Below, piece by piece: positions 28,646-39,015 of a stretch of 64,000 nucleotides of DNA; position 1 is the first letter of the stretch, and each line of letters opens with the position of its first letter. Origin of the DNA: Winogradskyella immobilis (GTDB taxonomy: Bacteria; Bacteroidota; Bacteroidia; Flavobacteriales; Flavobacteriaceae); NCBI RefSeq assembly GCF_021887715.1, contig NZ_JAIQXX010000007.1, positions 62,001-126,000 of the forward strand, in the 5' to 3' direction. A program made the translations under genes and the position numbers. The notes below the pieces were generated by a model. It did no database searches and was not told the origin of the DNA. It worked only from the letters and a program-made list of their open reading frames with translations.

Positions 28646-29770
28646 TTAAAACAATTTTAATAATAGAAACCCTAATACAGCACCAATAACAATTGTCCAG
28701 ATGGTGCTAACCTTAGTTTTAAAAGTTAATATAATAGCTGCTATTGCAATAACAATACTCTGCCATTGTATCAATGTTTCTTTTCCCATAACAAAAAGTA
28801 CAGCCAACATTACTGCAACAGCTGCAACATTAACCGAATCTAAAAAGCCTCTAAGAATTTTAGAATTTCTCATTTTTGGAATAAATGGATTTAGCAATAA
28901 CACAAATAAAAACGATGGAAGAAAAATACCTGTCGTAGCAACCAAAGCTCCTGAAAATCCAGAAAGTTGATATCCTATAAACGTCGACGTTGACAACACA
29001 GGCCCTGGAGTAAATTGACCTATAGCAATTGCATCAATAAGCTCAGTTCTAGTTAACAAACCTCTAGTAACTAATTCTGCATCTAAATATGCGAATAAAA
29101 CATAACCACTTCCGTAAAGTATAGCACCAACTTTTAAGAAAATTAAAAATAATTTTAGTGTTGATACTTTTGTAATTGTAGCATTAATACCAAATAAAAA
29201 GAATAATGGAGTAATACTTTTAATGGTCGTTGTTGTTTTGTTTTTAATATAAAAATATGCCATTCCTAAAACACCAGCGCTAAGTAGTGCAATAACTTCA
29301 TTAACTCCTAAAAGACTTGCTGCTAAAACTAATACCCCAAGTATGGCTAATTCTGTACTTTTTATAGCTTTTTTGCCTAACTTAAAAATAGCTGCTGCTA
29401 TAATTGCCAATACTGCGGGTTTAATACCATAAATAAAAGGTTCTACCTCTGGCAATTGACCATATTTAACATATAAATATGCCAAAATAGCTGTGATAAT
29501 AGTAGCCGGAAAAATAAATGCAATTCCAGCTACAAAAAGACCTACTTTTCCTGCACGTTCGTAACCACAATGCATCGTCATCTCAGTTGAGTTTGGGCCA
29601 GGAATTAAATTTGTTGTTCCTATAAGATCTAGAAAATAATCTCTAGACATCCATTTACGCTTCTCAATGATTTCGTCTTCCATCATCGCTATATGTGCTG
29701 CTGGACCACCAAAAGCAAAACAACCTAACTTAAAAAAGACTTGAGCGACTTCTTTTAAATTTTTATTCAT
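28646..29770 (-). CDS. chrA: Chromate transporter, ChrA family
   Basis: 374 residues with two homologous halves, the long bidomain form. The N-terminal half has FKLGCFAFGGPAAHIAMMED and NLIPGPNSTEM; the C-terminal half has GAILYGSGYVLFAYLDAE and IAIGQFTPGPVLSTSTFIGY. Inner-membrane protein with about ten helices. Family members expel chromate, and many homologues outside contaminated sites have no tested substrate, so the name is by family. Monocistronic, convergent with the PiT gene. Confidence 0.9.
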   Translation of the reverse strand: MNKNLKEVAQVFFKLGCFAFGGPAAHIAMMEDEIIEKRKWMSRDYFLDLIGTTNLIPGPNSTEMTMHCGYERAGKVGLFVAGIAFIFPATIITAILAYLYVKYGQLPEVEPFIYGIKPAVLAIIAAAIFKLGKKAIKSTELAILGVLVLAASLLGVNEVIALLSAGVLGMAYFYIKNKTTTTIKSITPLFFLFGINATITKVSTLKLFLIFLKVGAILYGSGYVLFAYLDAELVTRGLLTRTELIDAIAIGQFTPGPVLSTSTFIGYQLSGFSGALVATTGIFLPSFLFVLLLNPFIPKMRNSKILRGFLDSVNVAAVAVMLAVLFVMGKETLIQWQSIVIAIAAIILTFKTKVSTIWTIVIGAVLGFLLLKLF

Positions 29771-29847
29771 ACTTAACTATATATTACCTCTCACAAAAAT
29801 ATTACAAATAAAACTTATATTTTAGTTGAATAGTAAAACCTATTACA

Positions 29848-30567
29848 ATGAAGAACCTTATACTTATTACTTTAATAATTTTTAATATTAATTCTTATTC
29901 GCAAACTGCTACTCCTTCTCAATTATTAGATAAAGCCATAGCCTATCACGATCCAAATGGACATTGGCAAACCTTTAATGATTCTTTTAATGTAACCATG
30001 ACTACCCAAAATGCTAACCCAAGAGAGAGCAAAATAATTATTAACCTACTTCATCAATATTATAGTGTAGCTGCAAAACGAGATGGCACTACTACAACAT
30101 ATACTATGGACAAAGGCAAATGTATTATGAGTTATAATGGCGCTGTTTTAGATGAAGTTTCTGCTAAAGCAAAAGGTATGACTTGCGATAGAGCCGAACT
30201 CTATAAAAATTATTATAGTTATTTGTATGGCTTACCTATGAAGCTTAAAGATAAAGGTACTCATCTAGGAGATAAAATAGAGCGCAAAACATTTAAAGGA
30301 AAAGACTATCTCGTTTTAAAAGCAACTTATGATGCCTCTGTTGGTAGTGACGAATGGTATTTTTATTTCAATCCAAAGACTTATGCTATGGAAGTCTATC
30401 AGTTTTATAAAACGGATGATAATGGTAATGTAATCCCAGATAGTGGCGAATATATTTTATTATCTGAAGAAGCTATAGTTAGTGGTATTAAAATGCCTAA
30501 AGTTAGAGCTTGGTATTATAATAAAGATGATAAGTATTTAGGGACTGATACTTTGGTAGAGAAGTAG
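29848..30567 (+). CDS. Secreted protein, DUF6503-like
   Basis: 239 residues. The signal peptide (LITLIIFNINSYSQ) is followed by a domain starting TPSQLLDKAIAYHDPNGHW. This pattern (LLDKAIAYHDPxGxW) is what I recall for the DUF6503 family of Bacteroidota. The protein is beta-rich (YFYFNPKTYAMEVYQFYKTD) and could be a lipoprotein-carrier-like fold. Function unknown. Monocistronic, followed by a strong terminator. Confidence 0.75.
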   Translation: MKNLILITLIIFNINSYSQTATPSQLLDKAIAYHDPNGHWQTFNDSFNVTMTTQNANPRESKIIINLLHQYYSVAAKRDGTTTTYTMDKGKCIMSYNGAVLDEVSAKAKGMTCDRAELYKNYYSYLYGLPMKLKDKGTHLGDKIERKTFKGKDYLVLKATYDASVGSDEWYFYFNPKTYAMEVYQFYKTDDNGNVIPDSGEYILLSEEAIVSGIKMPKVRAWYYNKDDKYLGTDTLVEK

Positions 30568-30579
30568 ATCCTAAAATAA

Positions 30580-30607
30580 AAAAACCAACGCTTTCACGTT
30601 GGTTTTT
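30580..30607. terminator. Bidirectional terminator
   Basis: An 11-bp stem (AAAAACCAACG / CGTTGGTTTTT) with a 6-nt loop, between the DUF6503-like gene and the convergent nrdA. Confidence 0.92.
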
Positions 30608-30625
30608 AATAACACTTAATTTAGA

Positions 30626-33094
30626 TTAAGAACCACACATTAAACAATCATCACCTTCAGCTTCTTTAGCCTGGGCAATTAATGCTTTCATTTCTTCTGC
30701 CGTCATTGGCTCAGCTTCTGTAGTTTCTTGTGCAAACTTAGCAGCGGTCTTTGCTGCTTGTTGTTTTTGTTGTGCAATTACGGTTTCTTGTACTGCTATT
30801 TTCTCTGCAACAGGTTGTTGTTTAACCTCTTTAGTTACTGTAAACTTCTTAGCATCTACTGCTGCTTTTGTACGTAAATAATACATCCCTGTTTTTAAGC
30901 CACTCTTCCATGCATAGAAGTGCATAGATGTTAGCTTAGCCATAGTTGCTCCTTCTAAGAATAAGTTTAATGATTGTGATTGATCAATAAAATAACCACG
31001 CTGACGAGACATATCTATAATGTCTTTCATACTCATCTCCCAAACTGTTTTATACAATTCTTTAATATCTGCAGGAATATTATCTACACCTTGAATAGAG
31101 CCATTAGCTCTCATAATTTCGTTTTTAAGACCTTCGTTCCAAAGTCCTAATTCTACTAAATCTTCTAATAGGTGTTTATTAACTACAATAAACTCTCCAG
31201 ATAATACACGGCGTGTATAAATATTAGATGTGTACGGCTCAAAACATTCGTTGTTTCCTAATATTTGAGATGTAGATGCTGTTGGCATTGGTGCTACTAA
31301 TAATGAATTACGTACACCATTTTTTAGTACTTGCTTACGTAATTTTGCCCAATCCCATCGACCGCTTAATTCATCGTCTTTAATGTTCCATAAATTATGT
31401 TGAAAATCTCCTTTACTTATCGGAGATCCTTTATATGTTTCATAAGGTCCATCAGCTTTTGCTTCTTCCATGGAAGCTGTTACTGCAGCAAAATATAGAG
31501 TTTCAAAAATTTCTTGATTTAATCTTTTTGCTTCATCACTTGTAAAAGGCAAACGCAGTTTAATAAATGTATCTGCTAAACCTTGTACTCCTAAACCAAT
31601 TGGACGGTGACGAAAGTTAGAATTTTCTGCTTCTTTTACTGGATAATAGTTACGATCAATTACTTTATTTAAATTCTTTGTAACACGTTTTGTGATTCTA
31701 AACAATTCTTTATGATCAAATTCACCATTCTTTACAAACATTGGTAGTGCAATCGATGCTAAATTACATACTGCAACTTCATCAGGAGAAGTATACTCCA
31801 TAATTTCAGTACATAAGTTAGAAGACTTAATTGTTCCTAAGTTCTTTTGATTAGATTTACGGTTAGCCGCATCTTTGTATAACATATACGGCGTACCTGT
31901 TTCGATTTGAGATTCTAAAATTTTCTCCCAAAGCTCACGTGCTTTTATAGACTTACGCCCTTTTCCTTCTGTTTCATACTTAGTATATAAAGCTTCAAAT
32001 TCTTCACTATGTGTATCCGATAAACCTGGACATTCGTTAGGACACATTAATGTCCATTCACCATTTTCTTGCACACGTTTCATAAATAAATCTGGCATCC
32101 ACATGGCATAAAATAAATCACGCGCACGTAATTCTTCTGCTCCATGGTTTTTCTTAAGGTCTAAGAAACTCATAATATCTGCATGCCAAGGCTCTATGTA
32201 CATTGCAAAACTCCCTTTACGTTTTCCTCCACCTTGATCTACATAACGTGCTGTATCGTTAAATACTTTTAGCATTGGCACAATACCATTACTTGTTCCG
32301 TTTGTACCAGCTATATAGCTCCCTGTAGCTCTAATATTATGTATAGCTAAACCAATTCCGCCCGCAGATTGCGAAATTTTAGCGGTTTGCTTTAACGTAT
32401 CATATATTCCATCAATACTATCATCCTTCATTGTTAACAAGAAGCATGATGACATTTGAGGTTTTGGTGTCCCTGAATTAAAAAGTGTTGGCGTGGCGTG
32501 TGTAAAGTATTTTTTAGACATTAACTCATAGGTTTCAATAGCGGCATCTAAATCATTTAAATGAATACCAATTGAAACACGCATAAGCATGTGCTGTGGA
32601 CGTTCTGCAATTTGTCCGTTTAATTTTAAAAGGTAAGAACGTTCTAAAGTTTTAAACCCAAAATAATCATAACCGAAATCTCGGTTATATATAATTGTAG
32701 AATCTAAAACCTCTTTATTTTCTATGATAACGTTATACACCTCATCAGATAATAAAGGTGCATCTTTACCTGTACGTGGATTTACATAGGTATATAAATC
32801 CGTCATTACTTCACTAAATGTTTTCTTTGTGTTTTTATGTAAGTTAGAAACCGAAATACGTGCTGCTAAACGAGCGTAGTCTGGATGTGCTGTAGTCATT
32901 GTCGCTGCAATTTCTGCTGCTAAATTATCTAGTTCACTTGTTGTTACTCCATCGTACAAGCCCTCAATAACGCGCATTGCCACTTTTAATGGATCAACAA
33001 GCTCATTTAAGCCATAGCACAATTTACGAACACGCGCCGTAATTTTGTCGAACATTATCTGCTCTTTTCTTCCGTCTCTTTTAATTACAAACAT
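30626..33094 (-). CDS. nrdA: Ribonucleoside-diphosphate reductase, class Ia, large (alpha) subunit
   Basis: 822 residues. It reduces ribonucleoside diphosphates to dNDPs together with NrdB. An N-terminal ATP-cone (about 1-95; [18 protein letters not shown]) gives allosteric control by ATP/dATP. The catalytic barrel has the NLCTEI loop (Cys) and the NxCxE-type region; C-terminal redox Cys pair CLMCGS. An Ala/Gln/Glu-rich flexible tail (about 755-815) carries the Cys pair, longer than in E. coli NrdA. nrdB lies upstream on the same strand with a 202-bp spacer that holds a 10-bp hairpin. Confidence 0.96.
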   Translation of the reverse strand: MFVIKRDGRKEQIMFDKITARVRKLCYGLNELVDPLKVAMRVIEGLYDGVTTSELDNLAAEIAATMTTAHPDYARLAARISVSNLHKNTKKTFSEVMTDLYTYVNPRTGKDAPLLSDEVYNVIIENKEVLDSTIIYNRDFGYDYFGFKTLERSYLLKLNGQIAERPQHMLMRVSIGIHLNDLDAAIETYELMSKKYFTHATPTLFNSGTPKPQMSSCFLLTMKDDSIDGIYDTLKQTAKISQSAGGIGLAIHNIRATGSYIAGTNGTSNGIVPMLKVFNDTARYVDQGGGKRKGSFAMYIEPWHADIMSFLDLKKNHGAEELRARDLFYAMWMPDLFMKRVQENGEWTLMCPNECPGLSDTHSEEFEALYTKYETEGKGRKSIKARELWEKILESQIETGTPYMLYKDAANRKSNQKNLGTIKSSNLCTEIMEYTSPDEVAVCNLASIALPMFVKNGEFDHKELFRITKRVTKNLNKVIDRNYYPVKEAENSNFRHRPIGLGVQGLADTFIKLRLPFTSDEAKRLNQEIFETLYFAAVTASMEEAKADGPYETYKGSPISKGDFQHNLWNIKDDELSGRWDWAKLRKQVLKNGVRNSLLVAPMPTASTSQILGNNECFEPYTSNIYTRRVLSGEFIVVNKHLLEDLVELGLWNEGLKNEIMRANGSIQGVDNIPADIKELYKTVWEMSMKDIIDMSRQRGYFIDQSQSLNLFLEGATMAKLTSMHFYAWKSGLKTGMYYLRTKAAVDAKKFTVTKEVKQQPVAEKIAVQETVIAQQKQQAAKTAAKFAQETTEAEPMTAEEMKALIAQAKEAEGDDCLMCGS

Positions 33095-33118
33095 ACTTTA
33101 CACATTTAGTTTAGTTCC

Positions 33119-33145
33119 TTTCTGAAAAAACGCCATTTTCAGAAA
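33119..33145 (-). other. Hairpin in the nrdB-nrdA spacer
   Basis: A perfect 10-bp inverted repeat, TTTCTGAAAA / TTTTCAGAAA, with a 7-nt loop, 25 nt upstream of the nrdA start. No T-run follows on the minus strand, so it is not a normal terminator. It may be an RNA-processing, stability or operator site. Confidence 0.4.
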
Positions 33146-33296
33146 AAGGGATAGTTAGTTATTCTAGTTTTATAATACTCTGATGTTAGCAGTGTATTAC
33201 ATTAGGTCAATGATTAATTATAAAATAGGCACTACAATGTTTTAAAATTGTAAAATGCGTTTTCTAATAAATTGTTTTATTAATGAGATGGCTCGA

Positions 33297-34277
33297 TTAA
33301 AAATCGAAATCCATATTGTATTTATCCTCGTCAACTTCTTTATTTAAAACTCCAGCCTTTTGGTAATCTCCTACTCTCTTTTCAAAGAAGTTTGTTTTAC
33401 CTTGAAGCGAAATCATATCCATAAAGTCGAAAGGATTTGCTGTATTGTATACTTTTTCGCAACCTAGATCTACGAGAAGACCATCAGTTACAAACTCTAA
33501 ATACTGAGACATTAAAGTTGCATTCATACCTATTAAACTTACAGGCAGAGATTCCGTAATAAATTCTCTTTCAATATTTAAAGCATCAACAATAATTTCT
33601 TTTATACGTTCTTTTGGTACTTTATTTACCAGATGATTTTCGTGTAAATGCACAGCAAAATCACAATGCATACCTTCATCTCTAGAAATAAGTTCGTTTG
33701 AGAATGTTAAACCTGGCATTAAACCACGTTTTTTAAGCCAGAAAATAGAACAAAAAGATCCTGAAAAGAAAATACCTTCTACTGCAGCAAATGCAATTAA
33801 ACGCTCTGCAAAACTTGGCGAATCAATCCATTTTAATGCCCATTCTGCTTTTTTCTTAATCGCAGGAAATGTTTCGATGGCATTAAAAAGCATCGCTTTT
33901 TCTTTTTCATCTTTTACATAAGTATCAATAAGTAAAGAATAGGTTTCGCTATGAATATTTTCCATCATAATTTGGAATCCATAGAAAAATTTTGCTTCGC
34001 TATATTGTACTTCGTTTACAAAATTCTCTGCTAAATTTTCATTTACAATACCATCACTCGCCGCAAAAAATGCTAAAATATGTTTAATAAAGTAACGCTC
34101 ATCGTCGTTTAACTTTTCTGCCCAATCGGTAAGATCTTGATGTAAATCTATTTCTTCAGCAGTCCACATACTCGCTTCAGATTTTTTGTACCACTCCCAT
34201 AAATCATGGTGTTGAATAGGGAATATTACAAATCTATCTTTGTTTTCTTGTAAAATGGGCTCTACTGTTTGCGACAT
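33297..34277 (-). CDS. nrdB: Ribonucleoside-diphosphate reductase, class Ia, small (beta) subunit
   Basis: 326 residues. Ferritin-like di-iron protein that makes the tyrosyl radical for NrdA. Metal ligands visible: the first Asp/Glu region ([11 protein letters not shown]), E and H of [10 protein letters not shown], then EGIFFSGSF and [12 protein letters not shown]. The Tyr four residues after the His in IHSETY aligns with the radical-bearing Tyr122 of E. coli, so this is a standard tyrosyl-radical enzyme. C-terminal tail KYNMDFDF is the peptide that docks to NrdA. No convincing NrdR-box pair was found upstream. Confidence 0.96.
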   Translation of the reverse strand: MSQTVEPILQENKDRFVIFPIQHHDLWEWYKKSEASMWTAEEIDLHQDLTDWAEKLNDDERYFIKHILAFFAASDGIVNENLAENFVNEVQYSEAKFFYGFQIMMENIHSETYSLLIDTYVKDEKEKAMLFNAIETFPAIKKKAEWALKWIDSPSFAERLIAFAAVEGIFFSGSFCSIFWLKKRGLMPGLTFSNELISRDEGMHCDFAVHLHENHLVNKVPKERIKEIIVDALNIEREFITESLPVSLIGMNATLMSQYLEFVTDGLLVDLGCEKVYNTANPFDFMDMISLQGKTNFFEKRVGDYQKAGVLNKEVDEDKYNMDFDF

Positions 34278-34586
34278 TGTTATTGTTTTTATAAAAAATT
34301 AATAGCGAATTTTGGTATCATTCTAGACTAACAAATATTCAAAATTGTAGTTGATAATGAAAGGTAATTTTATAAACATTGTCAACAAGTTTTTAACAAC
34401 ACGAAAATTCCTTCAAAAAGATGAACCTTTTATTAGATTTATTTTAAAAATTTGATTATCAAGTATTTACAATATTTTGTTTAATGCAAAAAAGTAAGTT
34501 TTTTCGTATTAAAAAACCTTTAAAGACTTTAAAAATAAGGGTTTTTAATACTCAAATAAATAGTTAGATTATAAACAAAATAAAAA
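34278..34586. other. 309-bp intergenic region upstream of nrdB
   Basis: Very AT-rich with no supported gene. It contains the nrdB promoter region (no clean TAnnTTTG found) and, at 34508-34549, an inverted repeat that probably terminates the DUF547 gene. Confidence 0.6.
34508..34549 (-). terminator. Probable terminator of the DUF547 gene
   Basis: 13-bp arms with one mismatch (ATTAAAAAACCTT / AAGGGTTTTTAAT) and a 16-nt loop, downstream of the minus-strand gene. Confidence 0.5.
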
Positions 34587-35240
34587 TTACAGAAACCAAC
34601 TATAAGGCCTTTTAATTACTGAATAATCTTTAAATTTTGGATGATCTAAATACATGTTACTAAAATCTTCTTTATACCAAATAAAAATTTCAGAACACAT
34701 AATTGTTTGTGTTTTATCATCAATTATAAACTCATTTTCGGTAAAAACCGATGTCGCTAAATTTAATTCAGCATCAATATTTGCCAAAGTGTAATTTGCA
34801 ATAGGTGGACAAGATAATGCTCCGCAATTTAGAGCAAAGTGGATTCTATAATCTAAGTTATCGACCATAAATTGCAGGCGTTTATCATTAGGTAAAATAT
34901 GTTTTCGGGCATTTTTACGAAGCAAACCATGTTCTATGTCATCTAGTGAAAAGGTGTATTGATTTAATGTAATTATAGGAATCTTAAAAAAATCGGGGAT
35001 TTCTTTTACACTCTTTTTTACACCTTCTTTAATAATTAAATAACTTGTAAATCCATTATATAGATTTATAAAAAATGCTTTTTTCTTGAGATCGTTATCT
35101 AGAAGATTTAAATCCATAGCTTTAAAAGCATTTATATATGTTTCAAATTGATCTACAATAACTACATCACCTTGAAGATAATTGTTTTTTGCAATTTTAA
35201 GTTGTTTGGAAAAATTTTGAGATAATAAAAACACGTCCAT
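34587..35240 (-). CDS. DUF547 domain-containing protein
   Basis: 217 residues when started at ATG 35240 (MDVFLLSQNFSK), 5 nt after the stop of the upstream DUF3109 gene. A start further upstream would overlap that gene by 52 bp and add a non-typical sequence, so it is rejected. Features: AFFINLYNGFTSYLIIKEG, HFALNCGALSCPPIANYTL with paired Cys, and C-terminal WYKEDF, as in DUF547. The family is widespread with no established reaction; a papain-like/transglutaminase-like fold has been proposed. Probable two-gene operon with DUF3109. Confidence 0.85.
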   Translation of the reverse strand: MDVFLLSQNFSKQLKIAKNNYLQGDVVIVDQFETYINAFKAMDLNLLDNDLKKKAFFINLYNGFTSYLIIKEGVKKSVKEIPDFFKIPIITLNQYTFSLDDIEHGLLRKNARKHILPNDKRLQFMVDNLDYRIHFALNCGALSCPPIANYTLANIDAELNLATSVFTENEFIIDDKTQTIMCSEIFIWYKEDFSNMYLDHPKFKDYSVIKRPYSWFL

Positions 35241-35245
35241 ACTGA

Positions 35246-35821
35246 CTATGTTTTGGTTTGCATTTTGTTTGCTACCTGCTCTAATTCGGCATACCAATCT
35301 TCTCCAAATTTTCTAATTAAAGCTTCTTTTACAAACTTATATATTGGCACTTGCAATTCTTTACCAAGCGCACAGGCATCATCACAAATTTCCCAATTGT
35401 CATAATTAACTGCAGAGAATTCTGAATAATCCTTAACACGAATTGGATATAAATGACACGATACGGGTTTTTTCCAATCTACCTCACCTTGGTTATAGGC
35501 TTCTTCTATACCACAAAGTGCTGTCTTTTTTTCATCAAAAATAACGTAAGCACAATCTGCACCACCAATTAATGGGGTTTCTATTTCGCCAAAAACTGTA
35601 GTAATTGAAGTGCCTTGTTTTTCTATTACTTCAATACCTTCTTTACGCAAAAAAGGTTTCACTTTTGGATAAATCTCTTCTAATGTTTTAGCTTCATCTT
35701 CTGTTAAAGGCGCGCCAGCATCTCCATCGATACAACATGCACCTTTACAAGCCGATAAATTACAGACAAAATCTTTTTCAATAATATCTTCTGAGACTAT
35801 GGTTTTTCCGAGTTGAAACAT
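35246..35821 (-). CDS. DUF3109 family Cys-rich protein
   Basis: 191 residues. Conserved cysteine cluster near the start (FVCNLSACKGACCIDGDAGA), then CAYVIFD, CGIEEAY and SCHLYPIRV, and CDDACALGKEL. The pattern resembles Zn- or Fe-S-binding YkgJ/DUF3109 proteins. No known activity. It has a -7 box only four bases upstream of the ATG, suggesting a leaderless message. First gene of a pair with DUF547. Confidence 0.88.
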   Translation of the reverse strand: MFQLGKTIVSEDIIEKDFVCNLSACKGACCIDGDAGAPLTEDEAKTLEEIYPKVKPFLRKEGIEVIEKQGTSITTVFGEIETPLIGGADCAYVIFDEKKTALCGIEEAYNQGEVDWKKPVSCHLYPIRVKDYSEFSAVNYDNWEICDDACALGKELQVPIYKFVKEALIRKFGEDWYAELEQVANKMQTKT

Positions 35822-35825
35822 GCTT

Positions 35826-35833
35826 CAAAAATA
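35826..35833 (-). promoter_or_regulatory. -7 box (TATTTTTG) of the DUF3109 gene, four nt from the ATG
   Basis: Exact TAnnTTTG on the minus strand with the same four-base spacing to the start codon as seen for dxs. Confidence 0.55.
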
Positions 35834-36073
35834 CTAAAGTTTACACATATTTAGCGTGCACTCTTCTTAACTTTTTCTATTGCTTAAAAAATGATTCTAA
35901 TTCACTCATAACTCGTTACTTTTCCTATTATATAACTCTGCTATATACTTCAAAAAAGTGCCTCTTATAAGCAAATTTTAATGCATTTTCAGCTTAACAC
36001 AAAAAGTTAGAATAGTGCATTGAATATCAGGATTTAAATTGCAACTTTGCGGCGAATTTTAAATCTATAAAAA

Positions 36074-36655
36074 ATGGAATTCAACATTAAAGAAATAGTC
36101 ACTGCCTTTATGGTATTATTTGCCGTAATAGATATTATTGGAAATATTCCTATAATTATAGATCTACGCAAAAAAGTAGGTCATATACAAAGTGAAAAAG
36201 CATCAATAATAGCAGGTTCTATTATGATTTTATTTCTATTTGTAGGAGAACGCTTGTTAAGTTTTATAGGCGTAGATGTCAACTCGTTTGCAGTTGCTGG
36301 TGCTTTTATTTTATTCTTTATCGCTTTAGAAATGATTTTGGGTATTACCCTTTATAAACAAGAAGAAAGCAATGCCATAACTGCCTCTGTATTTCCGTTA
36401 GCGTTTCCACTTATTGCTGGCCCAGGTAGTTTAACTACATTATTATCCTTACGTGCTGAGTTTAGAATTGAAAACATTATTATTGCCGTAATCGTTAATG
36501 TTTTAGTTATTTTTATTGTACTAAAGACTTCAGCACGTATAGAACGTTTTATAGGAAAAAACGGAATACAAATCATTAGAAAAGTTTTTGGCGTAATTTT
36601 GTTAGCTATAGCCGTAAAGTTATTTGCTCATAACATAAAGGCTTTATTCGTTTAA
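36074..36655 (+). CDS. MarC-family integral membrane protein
   Basis: 193 residues, six membrane helices, UPF0056/MarC type: DIIGNIPIIIDL near residue 20 and PLAFPLIAGPGSLTTLLSL near 110-125 are the duplicated family signature. MarC was once linked to multiple antibiotic resistance, but no function is established. A near-consensus -7 box (CAACTTTG) precedes it by about 20 nt. Followed 12 bp later by a small membrane protein. Confidence 0.9.
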   Translation: MEFNIKEIVTAFMVLFAVIDIIGNIPIIIDLRKKVGHIQSEKASIIAGSIMILFLFVGERLLSFIGVDVNSFAVAGAFILFFIALEMILGITLYKQEESNAITASVFPLAFPLIAGPGSLTTLLSLRAEFRIENIIIAVIVNVLVIFIVLKTSARIERFIGKNGIQIIRKVFGVILLAIAVKLFAHNIKALFV

Positions 36656-36667
36656 TTCTATATTATT

Positions 36668-36862
36668 ATGAAAGTATTTACACTTGTTTTTTCAATTATA
36701 GCAGTAGCGTTAATTATTTTTAATACAACAAAGCTAAATTTTGATGCCCTTTTAGATGGGGAAAGCTTTACTGCTATTGTTACAATTATTGCAGCTGCAT
36801 GTGCTATAATTTTATTACAGATTCTTAGAATATCTAAAAAAATAGAAAAATTGCAAAAATAA
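36668..36862 (+). CDS. Small two-helix membrane protein
   Basis: 64 residues: hydrophobic segments at about 1-19 and 34-50, then a short basic tail (RISKKIEKLQK). It is 12 bp downstream of the MarC gene in the same orientation, probably co-transcribed. No family recognised. Confidence 0.7.
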   Translation: MKVFTLVFSIIAVALIIFNTTKLNFDALLDGESFTAIVTIIAAACAIILLQILRISKKIEKLQK

Positions 36863-36884
36863 GTATTGGCTTAAATTATAAGAT

Positions 36885-38492
36885 TTACTGTTTAAGCTCT
36901 GGGTTTTCTTTGCTTAGAAGAATAACTTCTTCAATCATTATATCGTCACTGTTAATGATTTCTTCAAATGCATTGTCATCATATAACTGACGTGCTAAAG
37001 TGGCTTTTATTAAGCGCTTAATCACATCATTATATGCCACAAATGTAATGTTAGTACGTTCTCTTCGATTTACAAATTCTTGAAAGCGCACAACGATATC
37101 ATCACTAACTTCAAAATTATCTATAAAGTCGCGCTTAGTAACATCTTTATATATGCTTCGGTCTTTATCTAATTCTTCAAACACAAAAAACCCAAAATGT
37201 CCAACGCGACGCATATAGTTAATGGTTTCATTATCGAAAGATTTATCTAATGGCACAAATACATCTGGGATAATACCTCCGCCGCCATATACTATTTTAC
37301 CTTCAGGAGTTTCAAATTTTAAAGAGTCTGCAACTTTTATTTTATCAGAGTTTGTAAACTCACCCGTTCTTAATCGCTTAAAATAATCGTTATAATACGA
37401 GCGATTGTTTCCGTTAGTATATGGTTTTTGAATAGAGCGTCCTGTAGGTGTGTAATATCTAGAAACCGTTAATCTAACAGCGCTTCCGTCTCCTAAGGCC
37501 ATGTCTTGTTGAACCAAACCTTTACCGTAAGAGCGTCTTCCTAGTATAACTCCTTTATCATTGTCTTGTAATGCTCCAGCTACAACTTCACTTGCCGAAG
37601 CTGAATTTTCATTCATTAAAATGTATATATCTCCTTCTTCAAAATCTCCTCTTCTAGTAGCATAGGTTCTTTTCTCTATTCCTTTTTTGTCTTTTGTAAA
37701 AACAATCAACTTATCATCTTCTAAAAACTCATCTGCAATTTGTACTGCGATATGTAAAAATCCTCCTGGATTATCTCGAAGGTCTAGCACTAATTTTGTA
37801 GCTCCTTGATCTTGTAATTTATCTAAAGCTGTTTTAAATTCTTTATAGGTAGATTCAGCAAAACGATTAATTTTTATGTATCCTAAATTATCTGTGAGTA
37901 AATATCCGGCATCAACACTTTTAATAGGAATATCTCCACGCTTTATAACAAAGTCTATATATTCGTCAGTTTGTGGACGATACACTTTGAGTTTAACTTT
38001 AGTGTTTTTTGCGCCTTTTAATTTAGATACAATAGAATCGTTAGTCAGGTACTTTCCATAAATAGTATCTCCATCTGCCATAATAATACGATCGCCACTA
38101 ATAATACCTGCACGAGCACTTGGGCCTCCTTCAGACGGACGTATTACCGCTATACTATCTTTATAAGGATAAAAATTAACACCTATCCCTACAAAATCTC
38201 CTTTCATGTTTTCGTTAACGCGTTGTAAATCTTTTTTCGGAATATAAGTTGAATGTGGATCTAAATTATCTAAAATACCATTGACAGTAACATCTACAAT
38301 ACTATCGGTATTAATCTCATCTACATATTCATAATCGATATAATCGATAAGTCGATTGAGCTTATCTTTTTTACTGTTTGTTGTAAACAAACGGTCTGAT
38401 GTATCACTGAAATTTAATTTTCCACCAATATAAACACCTATTGCAATAGCAACACCAATAATAAGCGGTATGTACTTTTTTGTGTTAGACAT
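36885..38492 (-). CDS. S41-family C-terminal processing peptidase
   Basis: 535 residues from ATG 38492 (MSNTKKYIPLI). A TTG 18 bases upstream is in frame but lies within the preceding gene; ATG overlaps that gene's stop by 8 bases. N-terminal anchor helix (about 5-22), PDZ domain (about 85-175; GVNFYPYKDSIAV...GPSARAGIISGDRI) and tail-specific protease domain. The Ser/Lys dyad lies in NENSASASEVVAGAL and GRRSYGKGLVQ. Ctp proteases trim the C-termini of periplasmic proteins. The C-terminal 110 residues are helical and charged. Confidence 0.93.
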   Translation of the reverse strand: MSNTKKYIPLIIGVAIAIGVYIGGKLNFSDTSDRLFTTNSKKDKLNRLIDYIDYEYVDEINTDSIVDVTVNGILDNLDPHSTYIPKKDLQRVNENMKGDFVGIGVNFYPYKDSIAVIRPSEGGPSARAGIISGDRIIMADGDTIYGKYLTNDSIVSKLKGAKNTKVKLKVYRPQTDEYIDFVIKRGDIPIKSVDAGYLLTDNLGYIKINRFAESTYKEFKTALDKLQDQGATKLVLDLRDNPGGFLHIAVQIADEFLEDDKLIVFTKDKKGIEKRTYATRRGDFEEGDIYILMNENSASASEVVAGALQDNDKGVILGRRSYGKGLVQQDMALGDGSAVRLTVSRYYTPTGRSIQKPYTNGNNRSYYNDYFKRLRTGEFTNSDKIKVADSLKFETPEGKIVYGGGGIIPDVFVPLDKSFDNETINYMRRVGHFGFFVFEELDKDRSIYKDVTKRDFIDNFEVSDDIVVRFQEFVNRRERTNITFVAYNDVIKRLIKATLARQLYDDNAFEEIINSDDIMIEEVILLSKENPELKQ

Positions 38493-38922
38493 TAGCTTCC
38501 TCCTCTTCAATTAATTCTATTTGAACACCAGCTTTTTCTAGAAATCGCAATCCAGAATCATCTCTATAGCCTCTAGAATATACAACCCTAGTAATGCCTG
38601 ACTGATGGATGAGTTTACTACACTCTTTGCATGGTGAAAGTGTTATATATAACGTTGCCCCTTTACATGATTGCGTTGAAGATGCCACTTTTAATATGGC
38701 ATTGGCCTCTGCATGTAAGACATACCATTTTGTATAGCCTTCATCATCTTCGCAATAATTTTCAAAGCCTGTTGGTGTTCCATTATAACCATCAGATATA
38801 ATCATACGGTCTTTTACAATTATTGCTCCAACTTGTTTACGTTTACAATGCGATAGTTTACCCCATTCTAATGCCATACGCAAATAAGCTTTATCGTAAC
38901 GTAATTGTTTTTTTTGAGACAT
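38485..38922 (-). CDS. dCMP deaminase / ComEB-type cytidine deaminase
   Basis: 145 residues. Zinc-dependent deaminase: KRKQVGAIIVKDRMIISDGYNG, then the catalytic HAEANAIL (about 71-78) and PCKECSKLI (about 98-106). Converts dCMP to dUMP for thymidylate synthesis in the best-known members. Overlaps the S41 peptidase start by 8 bases; the pairing with a protease is positional and does not imply a joint function. Confidence 0.92.
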   Translation of the reverse strand: MSQKKQLRYDKAYLRMALEWGKLSHCKRKQVGAIIVKDRMIISDGYNGTPTGFENYCEDDEGYTKWYVLHAEANAILKVASSTQSCKGATLYITLSPCKECSKLIHQSGITRVVYSRGYRDDSGLRFLEKAGVQIELIEEEEANV

Positions 38923-39015
38923 TAATTTTATTGATTGTTATTGTAATTAACGAATATAGGCGCTTACTATTTTATATACAACGCCTGTCAGTTAAAGTTT
39001 TACCAAACTTTAGGG

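Noticed and set aside
34278-34586. NrdR boxes upstream of nrdB
   Set aside because: I searched for paired ACACTATATATTGT-like sites and found no convincing pair; only the terminator-like repeat stands out.
35241-35297. Longer start for the DUF547 protein
   Set aside because: It overlaps the end of the DUF3109 gene by 52 bp, and the added residues do not look like a conserved N-terminus.
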